Virus record (IMG/VR): IMGVR_UViG_3300029267_001817
Location: 1-22,305 of that record
Direction: 5' to 3' (one strand)
Origin: a virus
Length of the DNA: 22,305 nucleotides
The stretch's first letter is position 1. Each line of letters begins with the position of its first letter. Shown here one piece after another: positions 13,405 to 21,792 of this stretch. The position numbers were made by a program, and so were the translations under genes. The notes under the pieces were generated by a model, which worked only from the letters and a program-made list of their open reading frames with translations, did no database searches and was not told the origin of the DNA.

Positions 13405-13887
13405 ATGTTTGACCCAAGAGAAGAAATCAGAGATATTTTACGAGCATATAAACCAGATGGGCAAAGTGAAGAAGGAATGATTTTTCATGACACACACGGT
13501 ACTGAACATGAGATGGGCGTTTATCTTTGGGAAGAACAAGTAACAAATTTTGAGGAAGGCGGTAAACTTGGTTTATCGAATCCAATGATGATTTTGTTAT
13601 CATTGATATCTTCTGTATCAGTTAATGCAAATATTGGTGCGACGAGACGAAAGCCAATTGCTTTAATCGACGCACACATATTTGTTGTTAAAGATGATAG
13701 ATGGCAAGCAGAACCTGTTAAGATGGAGATATCTAATCAAATTGAAGATGCGATACGTGCCAGTCAAACATCTATATCTGGTTGTGATTTTGTCGAATGC
13801 ATTAATGCGAGAGACTTGGATGCTCTTAAACAGACTTTAGGCGTCAGAAGAATCGTTGGCATGCGTGCTTACGGCAATATAAGTTAA
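13405..13887 (+). CDS. Tail terminator-like protein
   Basis: 160 residues, alpha/beta. Opens DPREEIRDILRAYKP, has a central GLSNPMMILLSLISSVSVNANIG stretch and a strand-rich KPIALIDAHIFVVKDDRWQAEPVKMEISNQIEDAIR, ending in VGMRAYGNIS. Position between the gp10-like gene and the tail tube, plus this fold pattern, fits the tail terminator that caps the tube. SD GGAGTGA lies before the ATG, which directly follows the previous stop codon. Confidence 0.6.
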   Translation: MFDPREEIRDILRAYKPDGQSEEGMIFHDTHGTEHEMGVYLWEEQVTNFEEGGKLGLSNPMMILLSLISSVSVNANIGATRRKPIALIDAHIFVVKDDRWQAEPVKMEISNQIEDAIRASQTSISGCDFVECINARDLDALKQTLGVRRIVGMRAYGNIS

Positions 13888-13921
13888 TGTAATTACGTAA
13901 GAAAATTATAAAGGTGACTTT

Positions 13922-14821
13922 ATGGCATATACATTAGGTTTTCAGGGACAGATTGCGTACAAGGTTGAAACGACTTATGGTGAAGGTTGTGCATCTGACG
14001 ACACAGTGCTTTTATTAGCAAACAATGTTCAAGATGTCAAACTGACACATTCAAGAGCATCATTAGGAGAAGTTCATAATATTAATTCTCCAGATATCAA
14101 TGCGTTCGTAGATAGTACTAAAATGTATGGTATAACGACTACATACTTAGCTGACAGAGTTTTCTCTTCAACTGATTGTATTCTTTATCATGCAGTTACT
14201 CGTTCTAACGCAGATTTATCAAGTGTTGCATTTGAAGTCGGAGTTGGCAAAGACCAAGACACATCAACTTATTTCAATTTGAAAGGTTGTAAGGCAAAAA
14301 GCGCTAGCATCGAAGTTTCAGAAGATGGACCTGTTAACGTTTCAATTGATTGGTCTGTTAAAGACGTCGAAGTTTCAAGCTCAATAACAGTTACTGCCGC
14401 AGCATCAGCAATTGGCACACAACCGTGGAACTACGTTGGTGGTTCATTCAAGAGAAACGGAGCAGCAGATTGGGGTTACATTGTTGGCTCAGCGTCAATT
14501 ACAATTAACAACGGTCTTCAAGAGGTTCGTGATATTGGAAACACGACAATCATAAACGCTATCCCTGGTATCAGAAGTTGTACCGGAACAGTTAATGTCT
14601 GTTTGACAGATGGTGGACTTGGATATTGGTCTGAAGTAGTTAATCGTTCAGCATATGATATGGAACTTTATTTTGGTTCTGTAGCAGCAAGTGCTCCAAA
14701 GATTAAGATAACAGGCGCAATTCTCAATAACATCGATGTTCCAATGGACTCATCTGCGTCAGTTGTGATGACATCTGTACCATTTACTGGTAAGATTCCG
14801 TCATTAGCAATCGCAGATTAA
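13922..14821 (+). CDS. Major tail tube protein
   Basis: 299 residues, beta-rich. Begins YTLGFQGQIAYKVETTYGEG, a typical tube start, with SVEV-like strands (KSASIEVSEDGPVNVSIDWSV, about 124-144), a GYIVGSASITINNGLQEVRDIGN segment and a DMELYFG strand near the end. It forms hexameric rings stacked into the tail tube. SD AGGTGA (13912-13917) lies 5 nt from the ATG. The gene is preceded by a 34-nt gap and followed by a 51-nt gap with no structure I can support. No sheath gene follows, so the tail is non-contractile. Confidence 0.8.
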   Translation: MAYTLGFQGQIAYKVETTYGEGCASDDTVLLLANNVQDVKLTHSRASLGEVHNINSPDINAFVDSTKMYGITTTYLADRVFSSTDCILYHAVTRSNADLSSVAFEVGVGKDQDTSTYFNLKGCKAKSASIEVSEDGPVNVSIDWSVKDVEVSSSITVTAAASAIGTQPWNYVGGSFKRNGAADWGYIVGSASITINNGLQEVRDIGNTTIINAIPGIRSCTGTVNVCLTDGGLGYWSEVVNRSAYDMELYFGSVAASAPKIKITGAILNNIDVPMDSSASVVMTSVPFTGKIPSLAIAD

Positions 14822-14872
14822 TGACAGCAGTTAATAACGTTAAATGTTTACTTATTTACAGGAGGCAATTTT

Positions 14873-15244
14873 GTGGAAACAAAAGAAGAAGATGTTCAGA
14901 TAGAACCTCAAACTGAGTTTAGTATTCCATTTGTTAATGGAGGCAAAAAGTTTGAAGTTCCTCTTATTACAGTATCAGACGTACGCGCAATGCAAAAGAA
15001 ACGAGCAGCAGTAACAGATGCAAACGAAAAAGAATTAGAAGCAAGCGTTACATTAGCATATCAAGTGTTAAGACGCATAGATGGCAGTATCGTTGAAGAA
15101 GATATTATCAATTGGGAATATTCCGATTTCCTTAACTTCATACAAGGTCTTTGGGCTAAGAATGCTGCAAATTTTCGTGGAACGTTGCCGACATTAGCGC
15201 AGCAAATGGCAGCGGCAGCAGCTCAGAAACAGACGCAGAAGTAG
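14873..15244 (+). CDS. Tail assembly chaperone, short form (G-like)
   Basis: 123 residues. GTG start with a strong SD (GGAGG, 14861-14865). Sequence features: FSIPFVNGGKKFEVPLITVSDVRAMQKKRA, then YQVLRRIDGSIVEEDIINWEYSDFLNFIQGLW, and an Ala/Gln-rich tail. Length, acidic N-terminus and position between the tube and tape measure match lambda G-type chaperones, which coat the tape measure during tail assembly. A slippery heptamer at codons 100-101 can redirect ribosomes into the -1 frame and make a longer product with the downstream frame. Confidence 0.8.
   Translation: METKEEDVQIEPQTEFSIPFVNGGKKFEVPLITVSDVRAMQKKRAAVTDANEKELEASVTLAYQVLRRIDGSIVEEDIINWEYSDFLNFIQGLWAKNAANFRGTLPTLAQQMAAAAAQKQTQK
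15169..15214 (+). promoter_or_regulatory. Programmed -1 ribosomal frameshift signal
   Basis: The heptamer A-AAT-TTT (15169-15175) is in the correct phase for simultaneous -1 slippage (AAT TTT to AAA TTT). After a 7-nt spacer, CGTTGCC (15183-15189) can pair with GGCAGCG (15208-15214), seven pairs with one G-U, around an 18-nt loop: a stem at the usual stimulatory distance. The -1 frame is open from 15160 to the stop at 15456. Confidence 0.72.
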
Positions 15245-15456
15245 TGCATGGTTTCGACAAGATGCGATGGCGCTTATCGTTTGAGTTTAAATGTCCGTTG
15301 TCTGAGATAGACTCATTATGTATGAACGACTTTTATGGTTTGTTTAGAACGATAAAAGACATGCATGAAGGTCCGAAAGGAAAAACGAGTATACGTAGGG
15401 CGACAAAAACAGAGATGAATTTTGTTGATAATTTCATAAAACAAAAAGGTGGTTAA
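15175..15456 (+). CDS. Tail assembly chaperone extension (T-like), read by -1 frameshift
   Basis: 93 codons in the -1 frame after the slippery site, giving a fused protein of 194 residues. The junction would read NF then SWNVADISAANGSGSSSETD, a credible linker, followed by DKMRWRLSFEFKCPLSEIDSL and a charged C-terminus (TEMNFVDNFIKQKGG). A GTG at 15244 overlaps the upstream stop by one base but has no SD, so separate initiation is less likely. In lambda and many siphoviruses the G-T fusion is needed to load the tape measure. The tape measure start overlaps nothing essential and follows at 15458. Confidence 0.7.
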   Translation, partial: SWNVADISAANGSGSSSETDAEVVHGFDKMRWRLSFEFKCPLSEIDSLCMNDFYGLFRTIKDMHEGPKGKTSIRRATKTEMNFVDNFIKQKGG

Positions 15457-15457
15457 T

Positions 15458-18400
15458 ATGGCAGGATTAGGAGTATTCGAAGCACTGTTTACAGCAAAGG
15501 ATGGTATGACAGGGCCTCTAAAGACAATGACATCTGGTCTTGCCGGTATGACCACTCAAGGTCTCGCAATGGGTGCAGCATTTGCAGCAATGAACATAGG
15601 TATCACAGCTGCAATTGGGGCAATTCAAGGTTTAGGCCAATACATTAGTGATAGTATCGACTTATATCTCAGATTTGAAAAGGGTCTGTCAGAAGTTGCT
15701 ACATTGTTAAGTGACACTTCTGTTATTGATTCTTATAAACAAAGTCTTTTAGATTTATCAACTGCTTCTGGACAATCACTCGATACATTGACAGAAGGTT
15801 TGTATCAAGTCATATCTGCTTCAATTGAGGCAGAAAATGCAATGCATGTATTAACAGTTGCGACAGCATTAGCAACTGGTGGTATGAGTGATACAGCAAC
15901 AACTGTCGACTTATTGACATCAATTATTAACGCATATGGTATGTCTGCAACTAACGCTGGTAGAGTCAGTGATATCTTATTTGAAACTGTTCGTTTAGGT
16001 AAAACAACGATTAGTGAATTAGGAGCATCATTGGGTACAGTTACGTCGTTAGCAGCAGCAATGGGTGTATCGTTAGAAGAAGTTAATTCAGCATTAGTTG
16101 TGATGACCAGAGGTGGTATCCAAACAACTAACGCAGTTACATATTTAAGAGCAATTCTTAATAGCATTCTCAAACCAACTGAGTCTGCAAAGAAAGCAGC
16201 AGCTGAATTAGGAATTGAGTTTAATGCAGCAGCATTACAAGCAAAAGGATTAGTACCATTCTTAACTGAAGTTGCAGAGAAGACTGAAGGCAACTCAGAT
16301 GCATTCGCAAAATTATTCCCTAACATCAGAGCAACTACTGGTGTAACAGCATTATTAAAAGATGGTGGCGAAGAACTAAACATTGTTTTAGAAGACGTTA
16401 CTGATAGTGCTAATGCAACAGAAGACGCATTAGCGAAAGTTATGGAGACAGATGCATTTAAGATGGAGCAAATGTCTGCAGTCTTAGAAGCACAACAAGT
16501 CGAACTTGGCGAAGCAACCGTTGGTTGGAAACTTTGGTTCGAAGAAGTTAAGATTGGATTCGCAGAAATCATAAACGCTGTTGGAACATTCCCTCAAACT
16601 ATCCAAGAAAACATTGGCGGACCAGTTGGAGATGTTCTTGCTGGTGCGTCTGACGCTTTTACAAAAGGCATCTTTCCAATATATGGTTTTCTTGATGCTA
16701 TAGGAAATCTTGGTGCTGAAGTTGCAGATACTGACGGCAAGATGCAAGAATTTACTGAAGCGCTTGCAGTTCAGTATGATGAAATGGGTAATGTCGAAAC
16801 TGCAATGGGTAATTTAGATTATCTTCAATTGTCGTCTGACCTCTCAGAGATGTCAATGGCGACATGGGAATCTATTGATGCAACTACAATATTCGACACA
16901 GAATTACAAAACGCTGTTATTGCTTGTCAAAATCTTGCAGCTGAAATTCAAATACTCAAAGACGAAAATGCAGCTTATGCATTAGATATGCAGAAAAACA
17001 ATCTCGAAATAATGAAGATTCGTTTTGAAGCAGATTCTCAAGGGCGCGAATTAACAGACAAAGAAAAAGCACGTATCGCTGAGTTAAAACTTGCGAACGA
17101 TGAATTGAGAATAAATAAATTAGAAAATAACATTGCAATTACTGAATCAAATAATGAGTTAACTGAAAACGCTACAGTTAAAGTGCAAGAACGTATCGAT
17201 GCAATGGAGATTGAAAAACAAGCGTTCGATGCATTTACACAGTTCTTAGTTGGTGGAACTGAAACGATGACTGCAGAGCAGTTAGCAATCTTACAAACTC
17301 ATTATGGATTGAGTCTTGAAGAATTAAACAATTATACTGGCATTTACGAAGGAGACTTTGATACATTTTCTGCTAGTATGGTATCATTAGCAACTCAAAT
17401 GGGTATTGATATCAATGCTGCAGAAGCTGCGTCATATACACAACGTTTAATTGATTTAGGCGTTTTCTTCACAACTTCAGAAGGCGAAATCTTAGTTAAC
17501 GGACCAGTTCTTGTAGCTGCATTTCAAAATGGTTACATTACTCCAACTGAATTATTATTAGCGACATTAGCATCAATTGGAGAAACAGCAGTAACTGATA
17601 TGAATACATCGATGGAAGGAGCAGTCCCAGATGGTTCAAATTTCCAATTGATTTTAGGCAAAGCGTATGATACTCCTCTTGGGAAAGTATTAACAACTAT
17701 TGCTAGTAAAGTTTCAGGATTTAAATGGCCTAAATTCCCAGAGCCACCTTGTATCCCAGTTCCAGTTTCTTGTAAAGAAGGTAGTGGAACGCCAGGCGAC
17801 ATGAGTAACGTCAAAAGCACTATTGATACGTGGGAGAAAAATAACCCAGACGACGCTAAGTCAAAATCTTCGTCTAAGTCGAAGACTAAATCTGCACAAG
17901 ATATATTAGACACATACTTTAAAGGTTCGAAAAACAATACGAAGAAGGTTACGACTCCTGGGCCAATGGGCGGTCTTGAATTATTAGCAGGTGGCGGTAT
18001 CTTTGGCGCATATTATGGTGGCTTATACAATTGGGGAAATATGATGCAGGCGGGAACTAACATCTTTAGAATGGGTTCTTCATTTACGACTAGACCAGTA
18101 ATTGGTATGGTTGGTGAAGCAGGTCCTGAAGCAGTTATTCCGATGTCAGGTCCAAATCGTTATAGAGGAGCAAACATCTTAAGAGAAATCTTACCTATAT
18201 TCCCAGAGGTAATGAGAGATGTAGTTAAAGATGCTGCAAGATTTGGTAATGCACCTGCAGGAGTTACTGAAACTGGAGAGCGTTCAAGTTTAAGGTATCC
18301 TCATATGGGTCATAACGGACCGCCAAATGAGTGGCCTGGCGGTGCTAGCTATGGCGGTTGGAATCCGTGGATGTATCAAGGATACGACCCAAGTAGATTT

Positions 18401-18529
18401 AACTTCGCAAGAGGTCATAATGGTCCTCAATTCAATGGTCCAATTCATGTTCATGGCGTACAGAATTATGACGAATTTATGCGTGAGATGCAACAACGTT
18501 CACGGTGTGCTGGGGCAAGGCAGTTATGA
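15458..18529 (+). CDS. Tape measure protein
   Basis: 1023 residues. N-terminal FEALFTAKDGMTGPLK is typical. The core (about 95-300) is the TP901-type tape-measure domain (LTVATALATGGMSDTATTVDLL, VRLGKTTISELGASLGTV, EEVNSALVVMTRGG). A charged coiled coil follows near 500-590, a Cys pair in PPCIPVPVSC, a Ser/Lys-rich linker, and the conserved VGEAGPEAVIPM close to the C-terminus, which ends Gly/Asn/His-rich. At about 0.15 nm per residue the tail would be near 150 nm. The ATG at 15458 is preferred to 15449 because GGTGG precedes it. Hydrophobic segments near 30-60 may insert in the host membrane at ejection. Its stop overlaps the hub gene (ATGA). Confidence 0.93.
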   Translation: MAGLGVFEALFTAKDGMTGPLKTMTSGLAGMTTQGLAMGAAFAAMNIGITAAIGAIQGLGQYISDSIDLYLRFEKGLSEVATLLSDTSVIDSYKQSLLDLSTASGQSLDTLTEGLYQVISASIEAENAMHVLTVATALATGGMSDTATTVDLLTSIINAYGMSATNAGRVSDILFETVRLGKTTISELGASLGTVTSLAAAMGVSLEEVNSALVVMTRGGIQTTNAVTYLRAILNSILKPTESAKKAAAELGIEFNAAALQAKGLVPFLTEVAEKTEGNSDAFAKLFPNIRATTGVTALLKDGGEELNIVLEDVTDSANATEDALAKVMETDAFKMEQMSAVLEAQQVELGEATVGWKLWFEEVKIGFAEIINAVGTFPQTIQENIGGPVGDVLAGASDAFTKGIFPIYGFLDAIGNLGAEVADTDGKMQEFTEALAVQYDEMGNVETAMGNLDYLQLSSDLSEMSMATWESIDATTIFDTELQNAVIACQNLAAEIQILKDENAAYALDMQKNNLEIMKIRFEADSQGRELTDKEKARIAELKLANDELRINKLENNIAITESNNELTENATVKVQERIDAMEIEKQAFDAFTQFLVGGTETMTAEQLAILQTHYGLSLEELNNYTGIYEGDFDTFSASMVSLATQMGIDINAAEAASYTQRLIDLGVFFTTSEGEILVNGPVLVAAFQNGYITPTELLLATLASIGETAVTDMNTSMEGAVPDGSNFQLILGKAYDTPLGKVLTTIASKVSGFKWPKFPEPPCIPVPVSCKEGSGTPGDMSNVKSTIDTWEKNNPDDAKSKSSSKSKTKSAQDILDTYFKGSKNNTKKVTTPGPMGGLELLAGGGIFGAYYGGLYNWGNMMQAGTNIFRMGSSFTTRPVIGMVGEAGPEAVIPMSGPNRYRGANILREILPIFPEVMRDVVKDAARFGNAPAGVTETGERSSLRYPHMGHNGPPNEWPGGASYGGWNPWMYQGYDPSRFNFARGHNGPQFNGPIHVHGVQNYDEFMREMQQRSRCAGARQL

Positions 18530-19056
18530 CGACATGGAAAATTACAGTAAAAGGAACAATCTCATTCGACATTGTTCCTTCTGATAAGACAACTGAGAAG
18601 ATAGACATCACAAGTTCTATCCAACAGAAGTTCCAAACAGCATCATTTGATTATACTGATAAAAATAAGAATCGGTATTCATTTCTTGTTGTAGGGAATT
18701 ATATTGACATTTATATTGATAACGAAATTGTGTTCGAAGGATTCATTTCTCAGACACAAAAGTCATATGTTGGTGGCGCAATTAAGATGGCTGTCAACTG
18801 CATAGGTAATACGTTTGAAGTAGAACGATATCTAACAGATGCTAATAAAACATACACTAATAAAAAATCTGGTTACATTGTTAAGGACTTACTTGACACG
18901 TATGCTCCTTCAACAATTACACATACATCCGTTAGTTCGACTGATGGTGCTACAATCACATCAATCGTATTTAACGAGATTACATTAGGTTCAGCATTTC
19001 AGAGATTAGCAGAGTTAGATGGATATCGGTATTATATTGGTAATAGAGGTGAATAA
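18526..19056 (+). CDS. Baseplate hub protein, N-terminal half
   Basis: 176 residues. Matches the first half of siphoviral hub/late-control-D-like proteins: opening strand WKITVKGTISFDIV, FLVVGNYIDIYIDNEIVFEGFISQ, then KMAVNCIGNTFEVERYLTDANKTYTNKKSG and YIVKDLLDTYAPSTI, ending in TLGSAFQRLAELDGYRYYIGNRGE. Normally the chain continues after YRYYI-D with a strand and a second domain; here it stops. The remaining half is encoded at the 3' end of the next gene. The start is the ATGA overlap with the tape measure gene; the stop overlaps the next ATG (TAATG) with GGTGA just upstream. Confidence 0.72.
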   Translation: MTTWKITVKGTISFDIVPSDKTTEKIDITSSIQQKFQTASFDYTDKNKNRYSFLVVGNYIDIYIDNEIVFEGFISQTQKSYVGGAIKMAVNCIGNTFEVERYLTDANKTYTNKKSGYIVKDLLDTYAPSTITHTSVSSTDGATITSIVFNEITLGSAFQRLAELDGYRYYIGNRGE

Positions 19057-20768
19057 TGGCACATAGTATTTCAACGGGTGCGTCTATAAACTATGGATAT
19101 CCGTTTGCAGCAATGGGTCACGATAGAGTCTCAATCTCATCATATTCTGTTATTCCTGACGATGGAACAATATCTTTTTTTGAGGCGTCAGTGAACTCAA
19201 CAGCTTCGACTTGCGACCTCTATTTTGAGAATGTTGATGGAGCAGAAACAGCAGGCGTTACAGGATTACATTCAACAGCTCAGTATAAACAAAATACATC
19301 AGACACAGTTTCTGTTTCAGCTGGCGACCGTTGTAGGGTTGTTCCTGCAGGTTCTGGCTCGTCTTCAACATTTATGTGGAACTATAGATTTCAGTCGTCA
19401 AACACTAATTGTGCACAAGTATTATGTGCTTATCATAGATGGCGCATTTTATGGTGGATGACTCCTCACTATGCAGCAATTCTTGGAGATATGGATTCAG
19501 AGATTGGCGGTACGTCTGAAGTTAATATGCAAAGACCAATGCCAACGTCTGGTACATTCAAAAACTTATATGCTGATACTGACCAATTGGATGATTACGC
19601 AACTGTTGTATTACGAGTTAATGGTTCTGACACTGCATTAACAGTTACAGTTCAAAATGATGAATATCAAAAAGCTGATACTACAAATGAAGTTCATGTA
19701 GATGCTGGCGATTTAGTTAATTACAAATTGACTAATTTATGTTCAAGAGGAGAAATTGCATTAGGAATCACGTTCGTACCTGATACATCTGGCGAATCTA
19801 TCATGTTAGGTGGTACGACTGAATGGCGTAGTTATGCAGATGGCAATCAATTGGATAATGTATATGAATGGGATTGGGTTGACACTGGAACATTATTTCC
19901 AAATTTAGCTAGATTACAAAAATTCTATACATATGCAAATGTCGTTAACTCAGCAGATTTCTATATCACTAAGACTGATTATGTTACAACTGGAATGTTG
20001 CATAATGCACATACTTCTGCTGGACAATCATTAGTTTCAGATACTTCATCAATATACTTTTGTGATTCTGGAGATGGATACGTATTCAGATTCGTCCCTG
20101 GCGGGGGTGGAGTATATCAAGTACTTTGGGGCTTTGTCGTTGTTACATTAAGTCCACAGACATTCACTGAGACAGTCGTTTGCAATGATGATAGTTCTGT
20201 TGTTCAAGAATTGTATCGAACATTAGAAGAAACAATCGTTTCACTTGCGTTAATGGTAAAACGTGCAACTGAATTTCCATTCCATTATTTCGAAGTTTTA
20301 GATGCTTCACAATTTACAATCAATGAATCTGACGTTTTAGGACTTTCTTCAATAACTGAAGATGATTCATCATTGAGAAATCACGTAACAGTAGTTGGCA
20401 GTAGTGTGTCAGTTACGACAACTGATTCAGTTTCAATAAACGAATATGGCACGTATACGTATAAGTTGACAGATGATAATATTACGACAACTGCTGATGC
20501 TGAGTTATTAGCTGGTCGTATCTTAACAGAATATTCGTATCCAAAGAAACGAGGTTCAATTACAATCAACGGAAAACTAGATATTGATGTAGCAGAACAA
20601 TTTACTTTAAATCTTCCGAACATAGGAATTACAAATGAGAAATTCCAAATTGTTCAATACGCACATAACATAACAAACGCAGGTTTTTACACAACTATCC
20701 AGTTTGGAGCACTTGACTATGATATTGCACGAGAAATCGCTGTTTTAACAAGAGAGGTACGTGAATAA
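19056..20768 (+). CDS. Baseplate hub C-terminal half fused to large beta-rich domain
   Basis: 570 residues. Residues 1 to about 360 form a beta-rich region with at least two, probably three, similar units (for example GTISFFEASVNSTASTCDLYF with DTVSVSAGDRCRV, and GTFKNLYADTDQLDDYATVVL with VHVDAGDLVNYKL), resembling jelly-roll tail-tip repeats. About 405-570 is the second half of a hub protein: FHYFEVLDASQFTINESDVLG, LRNHVTVVG, YGTYTYKLTDDNITTTADAELLAG, LNLPNIGITNEKFQIVQYAHNI and IQFGALDYDIARE. So a beta-rich module sits between the two hub halves. It probably forms the tail tip and may contact the host. The last base of its TAA stop is followed at once by structured element B. Confidence 0.68.
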   Translation: MAHSISTGASINYGYPFAAMGHDRVSISSYSVIPDDGTISFFEASVNSTASTCDLYFENVDGAETAGVTGLHSTAQYKQNTSDTVSVSAGDRCRVVPAGSGSSSTFMWNYRFQSSNTNCAQVLCAYHRWRILWWMTPHYAAILGDMDSEIGGTSEVNMQRPMPTSGTFKNLYADTDQLDDYATVVLRVNGSDTALTVTVQNDEYQKADTTNEVHVDAGDLVNYKLTNLCSRGEIALGITFVPDTSGESIMLGGTTEWRSYADGNQLDNVYEWDWVDTGTLFPNLARLQKFYTYANVVNSADFYITKTDYVTTGMLHNAHTSAGQSLVSDTSSIYFCDSGDGYVFRFVPGGGGVYQVLWGFVVVTLSPQTFTETVVCNDDSSVVQELYRTLEETIVSLALMVKRATEFPFHYFEVLDASQFTINESDVLGLSSITEDDSSLRNHVTVVGSSVSVTTTDSVSINEYGTYTYKLTDDNITTTADAELLAGRILTEYSYPKKRGSITINGKLDIDVAEQFTLNLPNIGITNEKFQIVQYAHNITNAGFYTTIQFGALDYDIAREIAVLTREVRE

Positions 20769-20834
20769 CGCTATCCTAATGGTAACATATAGGGCAGGGC
20801 GTTAAAGTGCTTCTATCACCGCGTATCGTGCGCT
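20766..20834 (+). promoter_or_regulatory. Structured leader element, copy B
   Basis: Inner hairpin CCTA-ATG (20775-20781), loop GTAA (a GNRA tetraloop pattern), CAT-A-TAGG (20786-20793), with one bulged A on the 3' side. Outer stem TAACGC (20766-20771)/GCGTTA (20799-20804), beginning in the upstream stop codon. Box CTATCAC (20813-20819), CGCG, TATCG (20824-20828). Hairpin-to-box distance 38 nt and box spacing 11 nt are identical to copy A. An SD-like AGAGAGGGT follows at once and the ATG is at 20850, so the element occupies the whole intergenic space before the LamG gene. Confidence 0.65.
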
Positions 20835-20849
20835 AGAGAGGGTATATAC

Positions 20850-21788
20850 ATGACGGTTAATGATAATAGATACTACTTGACATTCGATGGAAACAACGAT
20901 TATATCGAATTTGACTCGAATGAAAGTGTAGCAGGTCTTTCTACATTCACAATTTCATTATGGGCTCGACCGGATACGTTCGAATCAACTGACACTATTT
21001 GGAACGAATCATACACAACTTACAAACAAAATACGTTAACTGGAACTGATTGGACAACAAGGTCGAACAATACAGGGACAGCATACACATTAGCAACTCC
21101 AACGATAGGGACTGGTGACTGGCATCACATTGCATTTGTATACGACGCAGTAAACAATGAAAAAAGCATTTATGTCGACGGTTCAAGAGAGGCATATACA
21201 AGTCAAGCATTAAGCGCATTATCTTCAGGACGAGATAAGTTGCGTGTTGGATATCCTCTTTCAGGAGATACTTATTACGATGGTCGAATCGATGATATCA
21301 AAATATACAATACTGCATTAAGCGCATCAGACATCGATAGTTTGGCAAATAATTCAAGACCTCAAACAACACCATTATATCATTGGAAATGCAATGAACG
21401 TACAGGAACATCATTGAATAATGCAATGACTTCAAATGATAGCACATTAGTTGGAGCAACTTGGGGTTATGAGTTAAGCCCGATTGGGTATAACACTGGT
21501 CATAACTTTAGTATTGGTCTATCATTTATTGTTCCTGCAGTTACAAAGGACTGTTTGTACGACCAAATCAAATATGCAGGAAGGATTGGAACGATTTCAA
21601 CAGCATTAGGACAAATCGAACACTATGATACTACGACAGATGATTCAAATACATTGTCTGTAGAGTTATCAAATTGTCCAGAAAAACGTGACACGTCATT
21701 ATCGATATACGTCGAAAACTATTCAATACAACATGTGAGTAGTATTTCAGACACATACATTATCGATATTTCAGGATATACGAGTTGA
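20850..21788 (+). CDS. LamG/concanavalin-like tail protein (receptor-binding candidate)
   Basis: 312 residues. Residues about 5-175 are a LamG-like beta sandwich: YLTFDGNNDYIEFDSNESV, FTISLWARPDTF, WHHIAFVYDAVNNEKSIYVDG, YDGRIDDIKIYNTALSASDI. These are the signature strands of the LamG_3 group, which often binds sugars. Residues 180-312 are a second beta-rich part without recognised family. No signal peptide. Position after the hub and before a beta-helix protein suggests a tail-tip or fibre protein that binds host glycans. Structured element B lies directly in front. Confidence 0.8.
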   Translation: MTVNDNRYYLTFDGNNDYIEFDSNESVAGLSTFTISLWARPDTFESTDTIWNESYTTYKQNTLTGTDWTTRSNNTGTAYTLATPTIGTGDWHHIAFVYDAVNNEKSIYVDGSREAYTSQALSALSSGRDKLRVGYPLSGDTYYDGRIDDIKIYNTALSASDIDSLANNSRPQTTPLYHWKCNERTGTSLNNAMTSNDSTLVGATWGYELSPIGYNTGHNFSIGLSFIVPAVTKDCLYDQIKYAGRIGTISTALGQIEHYDTTTDDSNTLSVELSNCPEKRDTSLSIYVENYSIQHVSSISDTYIIDISGYTS

Positions 21789-21792
21789 TATT

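Noticed and set aside
13904-13912. AATTATAAA as a TATA box for the tail tube gene
   Set aside because: Only about 14 nt before the ATG, too close, and a good AGGTGA SD indicates translation from a longer operon mRNA.
15244-15456. Independent 70-residue gene starting at GTG 15244
   Set aside because: No SD upstream and the position fits a frameshift extension of the chaperone; kept only as part of that product.
15805-16572. 255-residue open frame on the minus strand
   Set aside because: Antisense shadow of the tape measure gene; low-complexity Ser/Ala/Thr product, no RBS or neighbours on that strand.
20766-20834. Hammerhead, twister or HDV ribozyme
   Set aside because: The conserved cores of these classes (CUGAUGA with GAAA; twister and HDV nested pseudoknots) are not found.
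18526-21788. Diversity-generating retroelement around the tail-tip genes
   Set aside because: No reverse transcriptase, no template/variable repeat pair in the window.
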